A DNA stretch of 64,000 nt. Source: Treponema sp. Lineage in GTDB: Bacteria > Spirochaetota > Spirochaetia > Treponematales > Treponemataceae. The stretch lies in contig JAEEYO010000052.1 of assembly GCA_016288205.1 (NCBI GenBank), positions 1 to 64,000 of the forward strand. The letters are read 5' to 3'. This document shows positions 14,056-24,009 of the stretch, in pieces; the stretch's first letter is position 1, and every line of letters starts with the position of its first letter. The notes under the pieces were generated by a model. The model ran no database searches and was not told the origin of the DNA. It worked only from the letters and a program-made list of their open reading frames with translations. A program made the translations under genes and the position numbers.

Positions 14056-15630
14056 TTAAATTACGTTGCGGGGAACCACAATCTTCCGGCGGATGTAGAG
14101 GTACTTGAACGGATGCAGATCCAGGGCATTCGGAGTCCAGCCGCCAATCCTGTTCAGATTTATGAAATTGAGGCTCACGGGATGTGATATGGGGATGACC
14201 ATGCTGTCGTCCAAAAGCATCTGCTCAGCCTTGGCAAGGATTTTATACCGCTCGGAGGAATCCTTGGTCAGGGAAGCTTCCCTCAGGAGACTGTCATACT
14301 CAGCGTTCGCATATCCAGCCACATTCAGGGAAGAACCGCCCCGGAAAAGCTCAAGGAAAGCCAGAGGGTCGGCGTAATCCCCGATCCATGAGTAGGAGAA
14401 CAAATCCGCGTCCCAGCCGGGAATTGAGGGATTGTATTCGCTTATGGTCGAGGTCTGGACAACCAGAGACACACCCAGAGGCTCCCACGCCTTCTTCAGG
14501 ATGCTCGCCCATTTCTGCATCAGCTGCGAGTCGATTATGGCAAAGGTCAGGGTAATCTTCTGGTCCTGAGGAATACCCGCCTTTTTCCTCGCGTCCTGCA
14601 TCATCAGCTTCGCGTCCTCAATGTCGTAATCCTCAAGCCCCACCACGTTCGGATATCCGCTCAGGGGATAGACCAGAGTTGTCGCGGGAATCGTGTAGTC
14701 CTTCCTCAGCTTTTTGTATGGAAGAGCCTCCAAAAGCGCCTGCCTGAATTCCGCGTTGTTCCACGGCTGGTTCTTTATCTTGAAAAAGAGATAGGAAGTT
14801 CCGAATTCCGCGTTCACATGGAGGGAATCCTTGTTCAGAATCTGCTGGGCGTTTGCGTCGCCGGTTATCCAGTCAGCCTTGCCCGTGTTGTACAGGAACG
14901 TGTTGTTGGAAGTGTCGTCGCTCTGAATCACCGTGACACCCGGAATCACAACGTTCGCAGCGTCATAGTAATGCTCGTTCTTCACCATCTCAAGGCGTCC
15001 CTTCTCGTAGGATTTCAAGGCGAAGGGTCCTGAGTAGGCATTGTCCTTGGTACTTACGGCAGAGAATGAGTGATGGCACAGGATTCTTGGAAGATGATTC
15101 GTCGGCTCGCGGAGATATACCACCAGAGTCGTGTTGCTTCTCACGGATATGCGAACGTCTTCCGCGCTTCCCTTTCCAGTCCTGTATTCCTCGGCTCCCG
15201 AGATGCAGTCTATCATTGATGAAAAAGGAGCGTTGGGATTTGCCAGAAGCCTCATCCACGAGTCCTTGATTGTCTGAGCGGTGATGGGCTCTCCGTCGCT
15301 GAATTTAGCGTCCTTTCGGATTGTGAAGGTCCACCGTTTCTGATTTCTGGAAAGAGTGTATGAAGTGCAGAGTGCATAATCCGGCTCAAGGGTCACGGGA
15401 TTGTAAGTGAAAAGCCCCTCGTAAAGTCCGGTCGCAATCTGGGCTTCGGAAGTGTAGCATGCCGTCTGAGGATTCAGGTCGTATGACGTAGGCGTGTCCA
15501 CCATGACCACGGTTCTCTGATCCTCTGGATAAAAATCCGCCTTTGAATATATGTCCGCACAGAACAAGTAGGCGCACAAGGCAGAGACTCCAACCAGCGA
15601 AATCACACTTTTCCAAAATCTTCTAATCAT
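14056..15630 (-). CDS. Oligopeptide ABC transporter substrate-binding protein (OppA-like)
   Basis: Periplasmic solute-binding protein of family 5, 524 aa, with an N-terminal signal sequence (hydrophobic VISLVGVSALCAYLFCA; the Cys is not in an ideal lipobox). Family features are the LNPQTA opening, GLYEGLFTY, WTFTIRKDAKFSDGEPITAQ and WIGDYADPLAFLELF. It would bind short peptides for an ABC importer, but no permease or ATPase gene is adjacent. Its start overlaps the end of the preceding gene by 8 nt, so the two are translationally coupled. Confidence 0.88.
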   Translation of the reverse strand: MIRRFWKSVISLVGVSALCAYLFCADIYSKADFYPEDQRTVVMVDTPTSYDLNPQTACYTSEAQIATGLYEGLFTYNPVTLEPDYALCTSYTLSRNQKRWTFTIRKDAKFSDGEPITAQTIKDSWMRLLANPNAPFSSMIDCISGAEEYRTGKGSAEDVRISVRSNTTLVVYLREPTNHLPRILCHHSFSAVSTKDNAYSGPFALKSYEKGRLEMVKNEHYYDAANVVIPGVTVIQSDDTSNNTFLYNTGKADWITGDANAQQILNKDSLHVNAEFGTSYLFFKIKNQPWNNAEFRQALLEALPYKKLRKDYTIPATTLVYPLSGYPNVVGLEDYDIEDAKLMMQDARKKAGIPQDQKITLTFAIIDSQLMQKWASILKKAWEPLGVSLVVQTSTISEYNPSIPGWDADLFSYSWIGDYADPLAFLELFRGGSSLNVAGYANAEYDSLLREASLTKDSSERYKILAKAEQMLLDDSMVIPISHPVSLNFINLNRIGGWTPNALDLHPFKYLYIRRKIVVPRNVI

Positions 15631-17032
15631 CGCTTATCCCTAATTTTCTCATCTGCTCCTGCTCCTCCAAAAGAGAGACATATTCCGCCCTGAACTGATT
15701 TACCTTTATGAGGATGCTCTTCAGGAACGAAAGCTCCGGCTTGATTCCCTTGAGTTTTTCGCTGCCCGAAATGACGGACTTGAAGTAGTTGTCAAGGGCG
15801 GTCAAAACCTGCATCAGCCTTGAGTTCTCGGTAATCTGCTTGTTCAGGAATTCCAGAAGCTTGTCATCCGGCTGGGCGTTCACCTTGTTATAGTTCAGGC
15901 TCTGCGTGCTGGAGATGCTGGAGTAGTATTTCGTCCTCTTGCTCAGATTCGCGACGAATTCAGTGTAATTGAGCTTTTCCTTGTGGCTTTGGTTCGTGGC
16001 GGGATCCATGACGACGATGTTGTACTCAATCTCCGGCTCCTGAAGTCCGAACACACGGCGGATGAATTTGAGGAGCTGGTCCTTGAAGTTTTTCTTTCCG
16101 TTCTGGATAATCGTGTTGTTGTTCACGAGCTTCTCAAGAATCACGCTGTACTGCTGCGACGAAGTTCCGAGCACGCGAACCGTCTCCATCAGAATCTCAT
16201 GGGCGGAGACGGAGGCTTTCTTCTGCTCCTTTTTCGTGGAATCAGTTATCTTGAACTTGCCGAGGACTTTTTCCTGCAGCACGGCTTTTTTCGGGGAGAT
16301 TTCCTCGTCGATGATTTCGGAGATCAAATCCGTGGAGAACGTTCTTTTGGGCATACAGGACGGGAAGAGCCTCTTTATTTCCGCAAGGAAGGTCGGGGCT
16401 GACTCCATCTTGGACTTGTCGAACGCACCGTTCTTCAAAATGAGCCGGCGCACGTCAACCTTATACGCCTCTTTCTGGAAGTCCATCAGCTCCTTCAACG
16501 CCGTCTCTATGAAACTGAGGGCCTCCTTCGTCTTGTTCAGACTGTCGTTGATCATCGCTGCCTGGAGGGGCTGGGCTCCGTTCTTCGCCTCCATGACACA
16601 AGCGGCGAGTGAGCGTGTGTTTATCCTGGCGGAATTCGGCGAAAGGTTCATCCATCCGAAGAAACCGTTGAACTCCTCAAGCTTCCTGATTTTGTCAATC
16701 GTCACCTGCTCCACGGTAAATTTGAAGTAGTTGCAGATAAAATCCAGGGTGCTCTGGTAGTCGCTGAGCCTGATTCCAAGCTGGGTGGCACGCTCATTGT
16801 CGTTGAAATTCGCATCACTCGGGCAGCTTATGGACGAAATCTTCTTGTCCTTTTTGTACGGGTCGGGATTCACGAGGGATTTTTTTACCAACGCCTCTAT
16901 AATATTGTTCACACAAACGAGATGAAGCCTGTAATTATCCTGAATCTTCGGTAACTGTACGCTGTCGTACCATGCCTTTTTTTCGTCAAAGGCCTTTATA
17001 ATCGCGTCATTGAAGGATCCGTTTTCTTCCAT
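15623..17032 (-). CDS. Conserved spirochaete-type protein of unknown function
   Basis: 469 aa, no signal peptide or membrane helix. Mostly alpha-helical and hydrophilic, with Lys/Glu-rich segments (DSTKKEQKKAS) and a C-terminal helical region (FRAEYVSLLEEQEQMRKLG). I recognise no catalytic motif. In general character it resembles the large helical cytoplasmic protein at 31126-32694, but no convincing shared motif was found. It overlaps the peptide-binding protein gene that follows by 8 nt. Confidence 0.7.
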   Translation of the reverse strand: MEENGSFNDAIIKAFDEKKAWYDSVQLPKIQDNYRLHLVCVNNIIEALVKKSLVNPDPYKKDKKISSISCPSDANFNDNERATQLGIRLSDYQSTLDFICNYFKFTVEQVTIDKIRKLEEFNGFFGWMNLSPNSARINTRSLAACVMEAKNGAQPLQAAMINDSLNKTKEALSFIETALKELMDFQKEAYKVDVRRLILKNGAFDKSKMESAPTFLAEIKRLFPSCMPKRTFSTDLISEIIDEEISPKKAVLQEKVLGKFKITDSTKKEQKKASVSAHEILMETVRVLGTSSQQYSVILEKLVNNNTIIQNGKKNFKDQLLKFIRRVFGLQEPEIEYNIVVMDPATNQSHKEKLNYTEFVANLSKRTKYYSSISSTQSLNYNKVNAQPDDKLLEFLNKQITENSRLMQVLTALDNYFKSVISGSEKLKGIKPELSFLKSILIKVNQFRAEYVSLLEEQEQMRKLGISDD

Positions 17033-17184
17033 AAAATATGCCCCGTCAAAGGAAATGCCATAGCAAAAAAGACCGATGGAGCATTTCCCAAAATTCTATT
17101 TTAAATCATCGGCACTTTCAAAATCCCATTTTAGCATATCTGCTTAGATTTTTCCACCCCCCTTTTGATTTCGGGAACTTTCGT

Positions 17185-17214
17185 TTGACAAATCCGCGGT
17201 ACCCCATTTATAAT
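17185..17214 (+). promoter_or_regulatory. Promoter of the two-component operon
   Basis: Consensus TTGACA and TATAAT with an 18-nt spacer, about 22 nt before the ATG at 17237. Confidence 0.75.
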
Positions 17215-17236
17215 GTAAGGAAACTTACGGAACCCA

Positions 17237-19051
17237 ATGAAAGCAAGGCTCGCGAACAAAATACTGACAGTCCTCAACTTCCTCAAAATCCGGCAGAAAC
17301 TGCTCGCCATGTACTGCATCGCTTTTCTCATGCCCCTCGTGCTGATTGCCGTGGTCATGTCGTGGTGGCTCTACGGAATCCTTGAGAAATGGCAGATCGC
17401 ACAGGCACAGACATCGCTTTCCCAGACCGCCACCCTTTTTCAGGACATGATTCAGAGCACCGAGGAACTCAGCGACTCCCTTTACAACAACCGCGCCGTA
17501 AATGACACTCTGGGACGCACGTTTCAGAGCGCGCAGGAAGTCTACGACCGCTACATGGACCTGGACTTCCTTGATGATTTTCTCCACTCAAACACGGACC
17601 TCTACACGTTCCGCTACTACACGGAAAACTCCACGCTTCTGGACAACTCATATTTCATAAAGGCCACGGAGGATGTCATCAGATCCACATGGTACAGGAA
17701 CGCACGCGAGCAGGACGGAAAAATCACGTGGCAGATGAAGGAGGACTCCATCACGCGCCGCCGGATGCTGGTTCTGACGAGGGCCGTATTCAGGAAACCC
17801 GACGGAAAGTTCCTCGGCGTAATGGTCATCTTCCTGAACTCCGACCGAATCTCCCGCCTTCTGATGCACTATCAGAACGAGACCTTCATCTCCGTCAACG
17901 GAATGATAGAGTTCTCTTCCACCGACCTACCCGAGACAAGAAGGCCTCCGCTCATCAACGACGGAAACGCACAGGGAGAGTCCGTCTCCATCGAGACAAA
18001 GTACCAGGGCGAGAACGTGGTCGCTCTGATGAACAGGCTCTACAGGGAAAGAGGCAACACAATCATCCTCACGCAAATCATTCCGCGAAAGAGCCTCCTG
18101 CACACGACGCTTACGGGAATCGCCATCTCCGTACTAATCATGCTTTCCGGCTCCCTGATTTCACTCATGCTCATAGTGATTTTCTCCCGCTACTTCGGAA
18201 AACGCGTGAACTACATCAACGGCGAGATAAACAAGGTCGTGCAGAACAACTTCGAGCTCGGCCCCCGTCCTGAGGGCACCGACGAATTCGTTGAGATTTA
18301 TGATGCCCTTGCCACAACCGCGAACAACATCAAGACGCTGATTGACGAAATCTACCAGCACAAGCTGAACCAGGAGCAGCTTCTCTCAAGGCAGAACGAC
18401 ATCCGCTTCAAGATGCTCGCGAGCCAGATCAACCCGCATTTTCTCTTCAACACGCTTGAGACAATCCGGATGCAGGCACTCGCCGACGGAAACAGGGATG
18501 TGGCGCAGACAATCAAGCTGCTTGCAAAAATCCTCAGACACAATCTGGACGTAAGCGAGAGTCCTGTTGCCATTATGGAGGAGATTGAGGCCGTGAGCAA
18601 TTATCTTGACATCCAGCATTTGAGGTTTTCAAACCGCGTTTCTTATGATATTATATTCATGACGGACGTGACGAACATCGGAATCCTGCCGCTTCTGATT
18701 CAGCCGCTGGTTGAGAATTCCTTCTCCCACGGGCTTGAGTCAACCCAGTCAGGCGGATTCATCTACATCGTGATTGACTCCGACAAAAACGGAGATTTGT
18801 CCATCCTCATAAAAGACAACGGCTCTGGAATCAGCAAGGAAAAACTCGCGCAGCTGAACGAGAGATTGCAGACAGGCACTGTGGAGAATTTCACCAGCTC
18901 AATCGGCATGGTAAACGTGAACCAGAGAATCAAGCTCTTTTACGGAGAACAGTACGGCATAGAGCTGGAAAGCGAACTCAACAAGGGAACCTCGGTGACA
19001 ATACACGTGCCAAGGGTTCCTCTTGCGGGAAAAGGTGATGCGAATGGCTAA
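17237..19051 (+). CDS. Sensor histidine kinase, LytS/YesM family
   Basis: 604 aa membrane sensor. One membrane helix near residues 25-48, an extracytoplasmic cache-like domain, a second helix near 290-315, a HAMP-like linker, then the His_kinase domain with the phosphoacceptor in QINPHFLFNTLE and a GHKL ATPase (PLVENSFSHGLE, KDNGSGIS). YesM-type kinases usually sense extracellular sugars or a partner binding protein. It forms one operon with the AraC-type regulator (8-nt overlap) and a solute-binding lipoprotein, which may supply the ligand signal. Confidence 0.9.
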   Translation: MKARLANKILTVLNFLKIRQKLLAMYCIAFLMPLVLIAVVMSWWLYGILEKWQIAQAQTSLSQTATLFQDMIQSTEELSDSLYNNRAVNDTLGRTFQSAQEVYDRYMDLDFLDDFLHSNTDLYTFRYYTENSTLLDNSYFIKATEDVIRSTWYRNAREQDGKITWQMKEDSITRRRMLVLTRAVFRKPDGKFLGVMVIFLNSDRISRLLMHYQNETFISVNGMIEFSSTDLPETRRPPLINDGNAQGESVSIETKYQGENVVALMNRLYRERGNTIILTQIIPRKSLLHTTLTGIAISVLIMLSGSLISLMLIVIFSRYFGKRVNYINGEINKVVQNNFELGPRPEGTDEFVEIYDALATTANNIKTLIDEIYQHKLNQEQLLSRQNDIRFKMLASQINPHFLFNTLETIRMQALADGNRDVAQTIKLLAKILRHNLDVSESPVAIMEEIEAVSNYLDIQHLRFSNRVSYDIIFMTDVTNIGILPLLIQPLVENSFSHGLESTQSGGFIYIVIDSDKNGDLSILIKDNGSGISKEKLAQLNERLQTGTVENFTSSIGMVNVNQRIKLFYGEQYGIELESELNKGTSVTIHVPRVPLAGKGDANG

Positions 19052-20627
19052 GAGACCACTGAAAGTCCTTCTTGTGGACGACGAAGAGATTGTGCGCAAC
19101 GGACTCAAGAACATTATTGACTGGAACGCGCTGGGATGTCAGATCTGCGGGGAGGCATCCAACGGTGAGGAGGCTCTGGAAAAAATCTCGTCCCTCTCGC
19201 CCTCCATCGTAATGCTCGACATCACCATGCCGGTAATGACAGGAATAGAGCTGCTTTCCGAAATCCACCACAATCCGGCGAAGTATCCGAGCCGTCCATG
19301 CTTCCTGATTCTCTCCGGCTACAGTGATTTTGACTACGCGCAGAAAGCCCTGAACTACGGGGCGAAGGGTTACATAGTGAAGCCGGTCGACGAGGACCTT
19401 TTGGAGCAGAAGATCAAGTCGCTCGCTGAGGAAATCAACAAGGCGAACGAGATGGACACGCTGAGGAACAACGCGCACATGGAGGAGACCGCACAGAGGT
19501 TCGCACAGATGTTTCTGTTCGGGGCCGTGGATGACGCGTTCAGCAAGGACGAGGACACCGGCGACAAATACAAGGTCGCGATGATTTCTCCTGAGCTCTG
19601 CGGATGCGCGGGACAGCTTCAGGCTCTAAAGACAGCTATCAAGGAGTACTTCTCGTTCACAAACCACCTGACGTTTCCGATGGATCCCGTCTACATAATC
19701 CTTTTCAAAAACGAGACCGACGAGGCAATCAGGAGGCATCTTGAGCGTTTCTGCATCAAAATGCAAAGGAACAAAGGCGGGGCTGTGGCGGCACTGAGCG
19801 AAAGCGGCACGGGACTTCAAGGCGCGCTCGACTGCTACAATCAGGCGAAGGGACTTTACGGACAGCTCTTCTTTTTCATGGACAAACCCTTCATCACACA
19901 TGCGGACATAGACGGAGACCCGAATTCCATCTACAGGCTCACCAAGGCGGCCAACACCGATCAGCAGGAATTTTTTGACTGCATACCGGAGCTGGTTCAG
20001 TTCATTGAAATCTACGACCTGCAGAAAATAGAGAGGACGATGGATGAGCAGGAGCTCTGGCTCAGAAGAAGCAGCCTGACCATAGACCAGATTAAAAAAA
20101 TGTGCATGGCCTTCATCGTGGAGACGCAGAACGCGGTACACAACAAGCATCCCGAAAAAGAGCTTGAGACCGTGCCCGCCCTGGATCTTGTCAACCTGAT
20201 TTACACGCAGAACTATTTCGACGAGATGCTCGGAATAGTCAAAGACTTCATGCTGGGTCTCGCAGAATCCTTCACGTCGAACACCGCGAACTCCACGATT
20301 CTTAAAGTGATTCAGTACGTGAAGACAAATTTCAACACGGACCTGAAACTTGAGATGCTCGGCAATCTCTTCAACTGCAACAGCGCGTATCTGGGGAAAA
20401 AATTCCGCGAGTACACCGGGGTTCAGTTCAACACATATCTCGACATCATACGCATTGAGGAGGCGAAAAAACTTCTCACATCAAGCAAGATGAAGATTTA
20501 CGAAATCTCCAAGCTCGTCGGCTACAGCAACACCGACTACTTCTACCTTAAATTCAAAAAGCACACGAACATGACGCCGAAGGAGTTCAAGACGCAGGAG
20601 GATTCAAAGGGGGATTTGCAATCTTGA
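19044..20627 (+). CDS. Response regulator with AraC-type DNA-binding domain (YesN-like)
   Basis: 527 aa. The N-terminal receiver has Asp pair LLVDDEE, phosphoacceptor in VMLDITMP and the conserved Lys in YIVKPVDE. A long central region of unclear fold follows, then a C-terminal AraC HTH pair (LEMLGNLFNCNSAYLGKKF and YEISKLVGYSNTDYFYLKF). The start at 19044 is chosen because AAGGTG lies 6 nt upstream; an ATG at 19038 is also possible. It overlaps the kinase gene and would activate sugar-utilisation genes, probably outside this cluster. Confidence 0.9.
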   Translation: MAKRPLKVLLVDDEEIVRNGLKNIIDWNALGCQICGEASNGEEALEKISSLSPSIVMLDITMPVMTGIELLSEIHHNPAKYPSRPCFLILSGYSDFDYAQKALNYGAKGYIVKPVDEDLLEQKIKSLAEEINKANEMDTLRNNAHMEETAQRFAQMFLFGAVDDAFSKDEDTGDKYKVAMISPELCGCAGQLQALKTAIKEYFSFTNHLTFPMDPVYIILFKNETDEAIRRHLERFCIKMQRNKGGAVAALSESGTGLQGALDCYNQAKGLYGQLFFFMDKPFITHADIDGDPNSIYRLTKAANTDQQEFFDCIPELVQFIEIYDLQKIERTMDEQELWLRRSSLTIDQIKKMCMAFIVETQNAVHNKHPEKELETVPALDLVNLIYTQNYFDEMLGIVKDFMLGLAESFTSNTANSTILKVIQYVKTNFNTDLKLEMLGNLFNCNSAYLGKKFREYTGVQFNTYLDIIRIEEAKKLLTSSKMKIYEISKLVGYSNTDYFYLKFKKHTNMTPKEFKTQEDSKGDLQS

Positions 20628-22297
20628 CGGGAAAAATTTTTGCCGCCATAATCATGCTGTCTCTTTCCATGTTCTTTTCCTGCAGCAAAAGCGTGACGGA
20701 GGACGAGCTTTCACCGCGCAATCCGCAGACACTCTCCTTTTACAACGCCGACATGAGCGACTACATTCTGTTCAAGGATCCCGTAGCAAGAGAAATAACG
20801 AGGCAGACCGGGATCACGCTGGACATAACCCCGCTCAAGACATCGGTGGAGCAGGACGTTTCCATGATGATCACAGCGGATCGATACCAGGATTTGATTT
20901 ATGCGAAAAGCGAGATCACCAAGCTGATTGAAAAAAATGCCGTAATCGCGCTGGACGACTGGATTTCACCGAGCGGCGAGCACATCAATCTGATTGAGAC
21001 ATACGGAAAGAACCTCAGGGATCTGTACGGAGACGAGCTTGTAAAACTCAGGCACACGGACGGACACATCTACACATTCGGCACCTACGGAGTAAAGACC
21101 GCAATCAACGAGACCTACGGCTACATGCAGATTCAGCACGCTGTTTTGAAGGAGCTCGGATATCCCAGATTGCAGACACTGGAGGATTTTTCCAACGCAA
21201 TCCGGGCGTACAAAAAGAAGCATCCCACGATCGGAGGAAAAGCGACAATCGGGCTCTCCCTCCTGACGAACGGATGGCTCTGGTACGTGGGGCTCTCAAA
21301 TCCGGGAAACTATTCCATAGGATATCCCGATGACGGACAGTGGATTGTGGACAGGGAGACTCACCGCGCCGAGTACAAATTTCTTAATCCGGAGATGGAC
21401 CAGTTCTACCGCTGGCTCAACATGCTCTATGCCGAGGGACTTCTGGATCCGGAATCATTTACACAAAGCGAGGAAGTCTGGAAGGCCAAGGTCTCGTCCG
21501 GAACGGTTCTTTCTCTCGCAAGTCCTGACTGGGAATTCACCGACCCGTGCAAAAATCTTGTGGCGGACGGAATGAGCGAGCGGACTTATGCCTATCTCCC
21601 GATTGTGGCGGACGCAAAGAAATACAAGGATCCCTCGCTCACGGACTACGGATTTTCTGGCGGATGGGGAATCAGCATCTCAAAGGACTGCAAAAACGTG
21701 ATTCTCGCGTTCAAGTTCATGGACTGGATGTGCTCGGAGGAAGCCCAAATTCTGACCAACTGGGGACTCAGGGACGTGAACTACGAGATTGTGGACGGAA
21801 GACGAAGCATCCCCGAGTCTGAGCAACAATGGATTCTCACGGATTCTGACTACAGCAGGAAGACCGGCGTGGGACTCTGGACCTATCCTTTTCCCGAAAA
21901 AGGCAACGGAGCGCAGGACTCAAACGGCGACTGGATTACGAAAAATTCCATGCGGCAGATAATCGACTCATATCTTCCGGTTGAAAAAGAGACCCTGGAC
22001 GCATACGGGGCAAAAATGTGGACGGAGCTTTTTCCCCAGAGCGGAGAGCTCTACAAACCAATCCACGGACAAATCTGGCAGTACGGACTCTCGCAGGATT
22101 TCGCAAACAAGGTTTCGGACGCGGATGATTTCGTGCACAGGAGCCTGATAGAGTGCATCGTGAATCCACCCGAGGAATTCGACGCACGATGGAACGCGAT
22201 GGTTGCCTCCCTGAAAGAGATGGGCATGGAAGAAGCCGGCGACAAGCTCTCGGAGATGATTCAGGAAAAACTGAAGCTTTGGGGAGTAACAAGATGA
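20624..22297 (+). CDS. Sugar-type solute-binding lipoprotein (family 1)
   Basis: 557 aa, lipobox FFSC near residue 20. The N-domain (LSFYNADMSDYILFKDPVAREITRQTG) and the later TNWGLRDVNYEI segment resemble LplA-type extracellular solute-binding proteins of carbohydrate ABC importers in Firmicutes and Treponema. It starts with TTG overlapping the TGA of the regulator gene, so it is co-translated with it. No permease or ATPase genes follow; the downstream gene is on the other strand. It may work with a distant transporter or present ligand to the kinase. Confidence 0.87.
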   Translation: MTGKIFAAIIMLSLSMFFSCSKSVTEDELSPRNPQTLSFYNADMSDYILFKDPVAREITRQTGITLDITPLKTSVEQDVSMMITADRYQDLIYAKSEITKLIEKNAVIALDDWISPSGEHINLIETYGKNLRDLYGDELVKLRHTDGHIYTFGTYGVKTAINETYGYMQIQHAVLKELGYPRLQTLEDFSNAIRAYKKKHPTIGGKATIGLSLLTNGWLWYVGLSNPGNYSIGYPDDGQWIVDRETHRAEYKFLNPEMDQFYRWLNMLYAEGLLDPESFTQSEEVWKAKVSSGTVLSLASPDWEFTDPCKNLVADGMSERTYAYLPIVADAKKYKDPSLTDYGFSGGWGISISKDCKNVILAFKFMDWMCSEEAQILTNWGLRDVNYEIVDGRRSIPESEQQWILTDSDYSRKTGVGLWTYPFPEKGNGAQDSNGDWITKNSMRQIIDSYLPVEKETLDAYGAKMWTELFPQSGELYKPIHGQIWQYGLSQDFANKVSDADDFVHRSLIECIVNPPEEFDARWNAMVASLKEMGMEEAGDKLSEMIQEKLKLWGVTR

Positions 22298-22361
22298 AAG
22301 AAGAAAGATGAAAGTGGAAAACGGAGAGTGGAAAGCTGCTTTATCCAGGCGGAACTTGAAT

Positions 22362-23951
22362 TTACCGCCCCACAACTTCCCATTCTACTATGTTGCGTTC
22401 CACGGTCGAAAAGTTCACGCCGATTTTGAAGAGCTTCCTCTTGTCCGCTGAATATGCTTTTGCATAGCCCTGCTCCTCTATCTGCTTCAAGGCCTCGCTT
22501 GCGGGCACGTCCCGCTTAAACTCAAACACATACACGAAATCTGAGGTCTCAAGTATGCAGTCGGCACGTCCCTTCGCGCTGTGTACCTCCGTCCGTGCAT
22601 ACTTTCCCATCATCGTGAGCGACATGAAGATTACGTTCTGGAAGTTCTGCTCGGTCACTGACTCTGCATCGCTTCCCGCAGGATACGGCAAAAGTGCGAA
22701 CAGTGCGGTGAACCAGTCCCTCATTCCGTCGGTGTCCCCCTCCTCAACCGCGTCATCCAAAATGTCGATGTTGAACGGCGCGGGCTTGTCCTCTACATGC
22801 AGGTAGCTCGGCGCGAGGCTGTTAAGAAAACCGTACTTCACCTCCGCGTTCGGAAAACCGAGCTTGTATGAATTCTGCCTCTGGTTCCAGCCTTTTATCG
22901 TGAGATATCCTGACTGGTAGAACAACGGCACCGGGTCCGCGTTTTCAGGCCGATAATCCTTTATGCCGCTCTCGGAGATTTTTATGTCGGAGGACAACTG
23001 GCGGATGTCGTAGCTCGATGAACTAAGCTTGTTTATCAAAAAAGTCGGCGTTCCGCTTTCAAACCAGTAGTGGCCGAACCGGTTCTCGTCAAAGCAATGG
23101 AGCAGGCTGAAAGGATTGTACATCCCGTCCCCTCCGCCTGAGAAGTGATAGCCGTCGTACATCCTCCTGAGCTCATCAAGACACTCGGTCTCAGAAAGGC
23201 CGTTCGCGTCCGCGAGATTTTTTATGTAAGGGGCAAAGTTTTTCTCAAGCTCCTCCTGGGATATGCCGCAGAGCGCGTTGTATTTCGGATTCAGGGAGAT
23301 GTCCGTAAGCTGGTTCAGGTCGCTGAAGATGCTCACCTTGCTGAACTTGGTCACGCCCGTGAACATGTAGAATTTCAGATATTCATCACAGTCCTTGAGC
23401 GTGGCAAAAAACGCCTTGTACAAAGTCCTGTTCGCCTCTTCCCGCTCAGGATGCACCGCCATATTTTTCAAAAGCGGATTGTCATACTCGTCAATAAGCA
23501 CGACAACTTTCCTGCCAGTTTTTTTTACGGCATTTTCCAAGGCCTTTGCAAATCGGATTGCCAGTGTGGGCTCCTCGTGTGGAAGTCCGTATTTTTCCTC
23601 AAAACCGCCCAGCGTTATCCTGAGTTTTTCTGCGAGACCTTCCTTTTCCGTAAACTCACCACTTGCAAGTGAAAAATACAAAACCGGATGTTCCGCCCAC
23701 GGCTCCTTGCTCCCGGACTCAAGTTTTTCAATCTCAAGCCCGCTAAACAAATCTTTTCGTCCGAGAAAATAATATTTGATGGTGGAAAGCAGAAGACTCT
23801 TACCGAACCGGCGGGGACGGCTTAAAAAGACTGCGCGGTTTGTTTGTGTCAGTTCATAAATCAGCGAGGTCTTGTCAACATAAATATAATCCCCTTCACG
23901 TAGGATGCTAAAATCCTGCACGCCAAGCGGCAAAAGCTGTAACTTTTCCAT
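22362..23951 (-). CDS. AAA-ATPase-like protein fused to a PD-(D/E)XK nuclease domain
   Basis: 529 aa. It begins LPLGVQDFSILREGDYIYVDKT and has a P-loop RRFGKSLLL (about residue 47), Walker B VVVLIDEYDNPLL, and a C-terminal PDDEXK_9-type domain (GRADCILE, FVYVFEFKRD). The layout is that of the common DUF1703-type proteins, many-copy genes in anaerobes of gut communities; their role is unknown, with mobile-element or defence links suspected. A TATAAT lies 6 nt before the ATG, so translation is likely leaderless. Confidence 0.87.
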   Translation of the reverse strand: MEKLQLLPLGVQDFSILREGDYIYVDKTSLIYELTQTNRAVFLSRPRRFGKSLLLSTIKYYFLGRKDLFSGLEIEKLESGSKEPWAEHPVLYFSLASGEFTEKEGLAEKLRITLGGFEEKYGLPHEEPTLAIRFAKALENAVKKTGRKVVVLIDEYDNPLLKNMAVHPEREEANRTLYKAFFATLKDCDEYLKFYMFTGVTKFSKVSIFSDLNQLTDISLNPKYNALCGISQEELEKNFAPYIKNLADANGLSETECLDELRRMYDGYHFSGGGDGMYNPFSLLHCFDENRFGHYWFESGTPTFLINKLSSSSYDIRQLSSDIKISESGIKDYRPENADPVPLFYQSGYLTIKGWNQRQNSYKLGFPNAEVKYGFLNSLAPSYLHVEDKPAPFNIDILDDAVEEGDTDGMRDWFTALFALLPYPAGSDAESVTEQNFQNVIFMSLTMMGKYARTEVHSAKGRADCILETSDFVYVFEFKRDVPASEALKQIEEQGYAKAYSADKRKLFKIGVNFSTVERNIVEWEVVGR

Positions 23952-23957
23952 GAGGAC

Positions 23958-23963
23958 ATTATA
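23958..23963 (-). promoter_or_regulatory. -10 box of the AAA/PDDEXK gene, leaderless type
   Basis: TATAAT on the minus strand, then GTCCTC and the ATG at 23951. The -35 region is weak. Confidence 0.5.
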
Positions 23964-24009
23964 TCATCTATCAGAGAAAAAATCCACAGTCAGATTCAGC
24001 GGCAAAAAA

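Noticed and set aside
22298..22361. Purine-rich repeats of GAAAG/GGAAA between the binding protein and the AAA/PDDEXK gene
   Set aside because: Short low-complexity stretch without a regular unit; no support for a functional repeat.
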